Assembly: GCA_029237695.1 (NCBI GenBank)
Contig: CM055278.1
Span: 70,113,188 to 70,177,187 of the forward strand
DNA: 64,000 nt
Direction of reading: 5' to 3'
DNA from: Conchocele bisecta
Taxonomy: Eukaryota; Mollusca; Bivalvia; Lucinida; Thyasiridae
Both the position numbers and the translations under genes were made by a program. The notes under the pieces were generated by a model, which had not been told where the DNA came from, did no database searches, and was given only the letters and a program-made list of their open reading frames with translations. This document shows positions 53,201-59,200 of this stretch, in pieces (the stretch's first letter is position 1; each line of letters begins with the position of its first letter).

Positions 53201-56200
53201 AAAAAATGCTCCAGAGATCGTCTCCATAATACCTTATTTGATTCGATTTGATATATGACATGACTATATTCGGTCAAACGTTGACCCCTAGTTGACCGCC
53301 CGGGCCCCGCCCATTTTTAGCTCTGAGTCACCATTTTGAAAAATCTGAAACAGCATTGACTGGCGACCATTCCTGTCAAGTTTCGTCGAAATCGGTCATG
53401 TGGTTCGTGAGAAGATGTTTTAAAACAAATGTGACCTACTTTTCTACGGCGCCATCTTGGATTATGCGATTACCTCCATTTTAACAAATATGAAAAGGCA
53501 TCACCCACGGACCATAACTGTGAAGTATGGCCAATATCTGCCAAACAGTCCACGAGAAGAAGACGTTTGAAACTTCTATTAAAAGGATGTGAAATTTGAC
53601 CCCTAGTAGACCCCTCCGGTCCGCCCATTTTGACCCCAGGCCACTATTTTAACAAATCTGAAAGGGCTTTGACGATCGATCAATCCTGCTAAGTTTCGTT
53701 GAAATCGGTCTAGCGGTTCGTGAGATGAAGATTTTGTATGAATTGGGCACACTTTTCCACGGCGACCATCTCGGATTATGCGATTTACAAATCTGACGTG
53801 CCTCCACCCGTATATCATGTCTGTGAAGTTTGACCAACATTGGCTTAGCGGTTCGGGAGAAGAATACATTTGAAATTGTGGACATACGACGGACATTCGG
53901 TCCTGCGACTTCTCGTTACCGTCGGACCGGCGGCAATTTTAACTGACGCAATACATCATGATAAACACATGACACGCGCACAACGGTGGTCGAGGAGCCT
54001 TCAGCGCAGTACAAACAAACAGTCCATGTGGTGGGCGGTGCCGAAAGCAAAACAATAGTACGCGAAACACATATAAAAGCAAATGTAAAGCAAATGCAAC
54101 GAACTATACACTAAAGAAATATAATAACACGAAACACATGCCACAAAAGAAAACACAAACAGAGCTAAATTGTAATAATATGACGAGTGCGGTCACCAAA
54201 GTAACTCTACTTCCAGGGCTCCAGATAAGGAATTACTAATTGAGTATTTTCATACCAGCATTTCTGAGGCAATTAGGTATTTCAAAATTTGAATTGGGTA
54301 AAATAAAATTACACTACTGTTTACACATCAACAGACAGCAATTATTGAATAGTTTGCTTGAAATAAAAACATGTCTTGGCATTTCATTAGAATTGTCTCC
54401 TTGGAGACAATTCTAATGAAATACCAAGATGTGTTTTCATGGAAAATAAGAAAAATATGCTCTATTTATGGTCTTATCTGTTTATTGTTTTCTGTAGCAT
54501 GATAAATGTACCACCAAACTGTAATTGCTTTTTGATACTCGCTACTTCTGATTTCAATCGGGTTTTTGGCACTTTTAAGTGGGTATTGTAACAAACGCAA
54601 TCGATCGTTCTTACGATTTGTTGTTGTGTTATGATGGGTTATGGAGAGTCAATGGAAGATGTGTATTCAGGTATTCAGTTTATTATCTGAGTGTTATTCT
54701 ACAACAAGACCATGACGGGTACTGGTTACAATCAGGTGACGACTACAGATCACTGGCGAGAATACGCCACATAGATGTTATCCTTTGCTCTTATAAGCTG
54801 AACCATTCGATGATGTCAAAAATGTCAGCCATCTTGCCAGATTTGCGAGATCGCCAAAAATGACGTCATCACCATGAGACTTTTAACAATTTCACACATT
54901 AAAACAGCTCAAAACCTATCTGGCACATCCCAAATATGTAGTTTATATATTTATCTTGGTATTTACATAGGTAATCAAGAGTGGTTCGGTGATTTGATAA
55001 ATGTATGGGACAATATTGATGTGGAGACGCTGGCGTTTTCGCATTCAAAATTGAGCGCCACTTCAACTTGATTTTATCTTTAGAATCAACCAAGACAGGA
55101 ATTTACAGTCTGAAGCTTTGTGTAAATGTTCGTCTTACACATTAATTAGGATTTACAAACCAAACCTCGTGAATATCTGATTAAATAGCCTTAATTTAGC
55201 AATTCTAATGTGCTTCTCAGGATCTGTCAGATTTGGCAGATCTGCCAAACATGGCCGCTGTCAGAGAGAAATCATGAACATGTAAACTTGCCAGACTTGG
55301 AATGTAAACAAATATAGGACACATAGGAATGCAGGATGTGGGTCAAGACTCTCATAAGATATTCCGTTTTGCAAGGAAAAGTAAACTATTCATTGAAACA
55401 CTTCCATCATCCTAAGAATAAGACTGCCAGACACTATCAGCAAGGTTGCCAGACATGTTTGTCAGTCTTTCCACAATTCTGTCAAGTTGCCAGATTTCTT
55501 CCGGTGACCATAAAAGCTATCAGGCATGTTTGTCTTAGTGAAAATGTGAAATTATATGCCTGAATTACCATTATATTAGCTACAGAGTATAAATATGTCA
55601 ATAATAATACCATAGCTAACTTGTCAACATGAGTCATATACCCCACCCACTCACTTTGCATGGGGGTTACAATTACACTCAGATTCTATTCTGTTACAGT
55701 ATTTAAGCAAATACGCAGCTTATCTGGATCTCTGACTTCAGTGAGTGAATGGCGAGCAACATATGAATGAGCATACTGAGATTTGTGGCTATGCCGGTCG
55801 GTCTCACAGGCGGTAAGATCACCGTTTTATCCCGGATTGCCATTTCCTTAATGAATCAAGTTGGTGTAGTGTGATGTGCATGACGCGAGTATATTAGGAC
55901 AGTCTGGTAATGAACCTACAATTAGCCGGAGACACATGACAGGTGCAACCGTTGATGTTTGACAGCTATATTGTCTTGGCATACACGGTATGTGTGACCG
56001 TCACACACTCACATATATACGTGGATCAATGCGTTTGATGTCTCCTGACATTCAGCTTGAAGCATTTACAAGTGTCAGTCTCATGCTATATGTGTTTGGA
56101 GGCCTGTTCGTCATTGACAGTGATAACACTAATATTTTTGAAACGACGCCTTTTCCAATGGAAATTGTTCTGGAAGTCGTTCTTCATCGGTTTTATTTGT

Positions 56201-59200
56201 GTCATAGTGATGTCAAAGGAACGTCTGAAGTTGAAAAATAAGAAATTGCTATTTATTTGTTGTTTTTTTTTCAACTTAAGACGTTCCTTTGACATCACGT
56301 CGTAGTTGTGATTGTTAGTTGGTGTTTAACGGCCTACCAACAGCTAAGGTCATTTAAGACCGGGCCAACGGGCTCGATTCCGTATTCAACCTGTTACATT
56401 GGGCGGGGGGTGGGGGGGGGGTCTCAAAACCAGAACGGAATATTTACATAGAAAAGAATCAAGCCCTGAAATTAAAATAACCTGATCTGGTGCCAGGTCC
56501 ATACCACACCAAAGTAATTTGGCCCATTCCCCGAAAAGTAATAGGATTACGAATAATCATATTACTCATATAAGGGGTATAACTAGATGCACCTCTCTCA
56601 TACAAGACTGCCAACGACGTATGTGAGGGCCAAACCAGTAGCATATTCATCAAAATTGCAAAGTATACTTATCTAGCAAAGTATACTTTGAGGGAGTAAT
56701 CATTTATTTTCCCCGAAATGCATTATTTCATATAGAACTAACGACTGCATATATTTGATGATTAAAAACATGCATAATTACTATACTGAATTTATTACAT
56801 TGTCACAGCCAAAATGGCTGTGATAATGTGATAAATTCAGTACAATACAAATTAATAAATTTATCCTTAAATTGAAAATTTCTCCCTCAATGTATACTTT
56901 GCTAGTACACTTTGCCATGTTGATGGAATAGGCTACTGGTCTCCGGTTGTGATTCCAGTAAAGATGAATCCCAATCTTTAAAATACCGATCGCATGCTCC
57001 CAGCTACCTCGAACAATTACCGTTTCTCCTATTGTGGCTTGCTTCATTCCTTTTCTTTTTTTCATTTCATGTATCACGTAATTGATTGTATATAACCTAT
57101 TTGTGTCAATACTATATTTTTCGGCAATTTTAAATTTAATTGCTTTAAAGATGCTGTCGCTGTATAAATGCTATTTTATGTCATTAAACGATTTATCTCG
57201 CGGAAAAGGGCATTTTTCCCGTATAGCCAATGCATGACTGATGACGGATCCGCAAGAATTGGGACCTCAAATTAACTGTGCTAATTAATATATCGTTCTA
57301 AAGACATGACTTTAGTCGGGTCGTTTTATGCAAATGAGCTTCACGTCAGTCATAAATATTCATAACTTCCGCGCATGCGTCGTACCAAAACGGAAGAGGA
57401 CACAACAACAACAGATGGCGACCAGGAAACCGAAAATTACGTGGTCCGCTTCAAAAATGGCGGCCATTTTGTGTTACAGGTCGACATTGTGATAGTCCTA
57501 TATATATTATTCTACATCTGTGGAATATTTGGTGAATTTATCACATTTTGCACAATTGTTCAGGTGTAACAACCCTTCCTGTCTTGTGGCTTGAAGGGGT
57601 GCGCCGAAAAATAAGCGGCGGAACATCGGAATACAACAACAACAACATTGTCACCTGATCGGCCCTCATGAATATTCATGAGTAGCGAGTTGAGTTGGGA
57701 GACAAACACTACCGCGATTTTCTTGGATAAAAGACACTTTTTCATACTTTCAATGCACCGATAAGGTCAGTATGCTCTGTTAAGACACTATTCTACAGGT
57801 GTGTACCAAAATAATGATAATTTGTGTCATACGACCTTACCAATAAGATACGGCGACAGCAACTTTAATGTAATTGCCGTGTATCAGACGATGCTGAAAC
57901 CAGAACAACTTATAATCCAGAAAATATCAATTATCACAGAATATAAGCTGTTCTAAAATTGATGGCAGGAATGTCTTGGTTTCGGCATCCTATGATATAT
58001 AGTCACATGTAAGGGAGAGGATTTAAATAAGCTTGCTTTCAATATAATCCCATTTGCATAGTACTGCATATAGTAACATTGACATCGACAATTAACTTGT
58101 AAACATTATGAAAATAAAATATGTTTAAACTAAACATGCTGCCAACACCACAGCCATTTCTATCATAGACTGGAAGTAACACAAAACAAAGTTTGGCGTA
58201 TGAATTGCATTGACCTCTGTGATAGTGAACTGAATCTAGATATCCACCCACAACAACTATTACATAGAAATACAGTGTAAAGGTAATGTGTTTGTTTTAT
58301 ATAATGTCACCCCTGTCCAGTCGAAAGGGTCAGTCAGTTTTGATTATTAGACACTGTAATCATTGGAAAGATATAATTCCCAAATCCCATCTTCTATTCT
58401 CAAGGCAGATAGCCAGCAATTATCAATAACAGGCACTTTGTGGTATGAACGACAACCCGCCGTGATATCCAAATTTACTCTGATATAATGTTATCATGTG
58501 ATAATATAATATCAGAGTAAAGTTGAATTTCACGGCGGGTTGTTGTTCATACCACAAAGTGCCTGTGTTATCAATGATCATTTTCTCTGTGAGCTTCACT
58601 AGAATTTTAGAAACGGAAACAATTTAATTATCACCACCGGAAATTACAGCATTGTAATTATATCAAATAGTTGAGACAACAGTTTCTCTGTATATGATCG
58701 ACGTACCTTTCATATCACAGGCGTGCAAACGCAAAACAATAATGGAGGGAACATGCAGTTTTTTCATAGGTAATAAAACATACTTTAAGTTTGACGTATC
58801 AACTGGATCGACCAGTGTGATATTGAAGCCACTTTACAATATATCCGCCCATTGGACCTCCGCCCACGTCAACTATTAGGTAGGCGTTTGGAGACAACAT
58901 TTTACTCGTATATTAACGTTCCTTTCATTGGTGGGCACGGACTGCCCAGGGGCCTGTTTCACTAAACCTCGTACGACTAAAATATTCGTAAGTGCAAAAT
59001 TAGGATCGTCTGTAAATTTCACATTAACGATGTTTTCTTGCAAACTATTATTGGATTTACATTTTTTTCGAGAATAGGCTGTGCAGCCTATGCTCAATAA
59101 ATGTATATCCATCAATTGGAACTTCCAGACTTTCCTAAATTTGCACATTTTAGTCGTACGAAGTTTAGTGAAACGGCCCCCTGGGGCCCGTTTCACTAAA

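Noticed and set aside
57375..57569. 64-codon plus-strand frame with a hydrophobic C-terminal half
   Set aside because: No homology I recognise, no supporting exons, and the hydrophobic part is AT-rich sequence typical of intron DNA.
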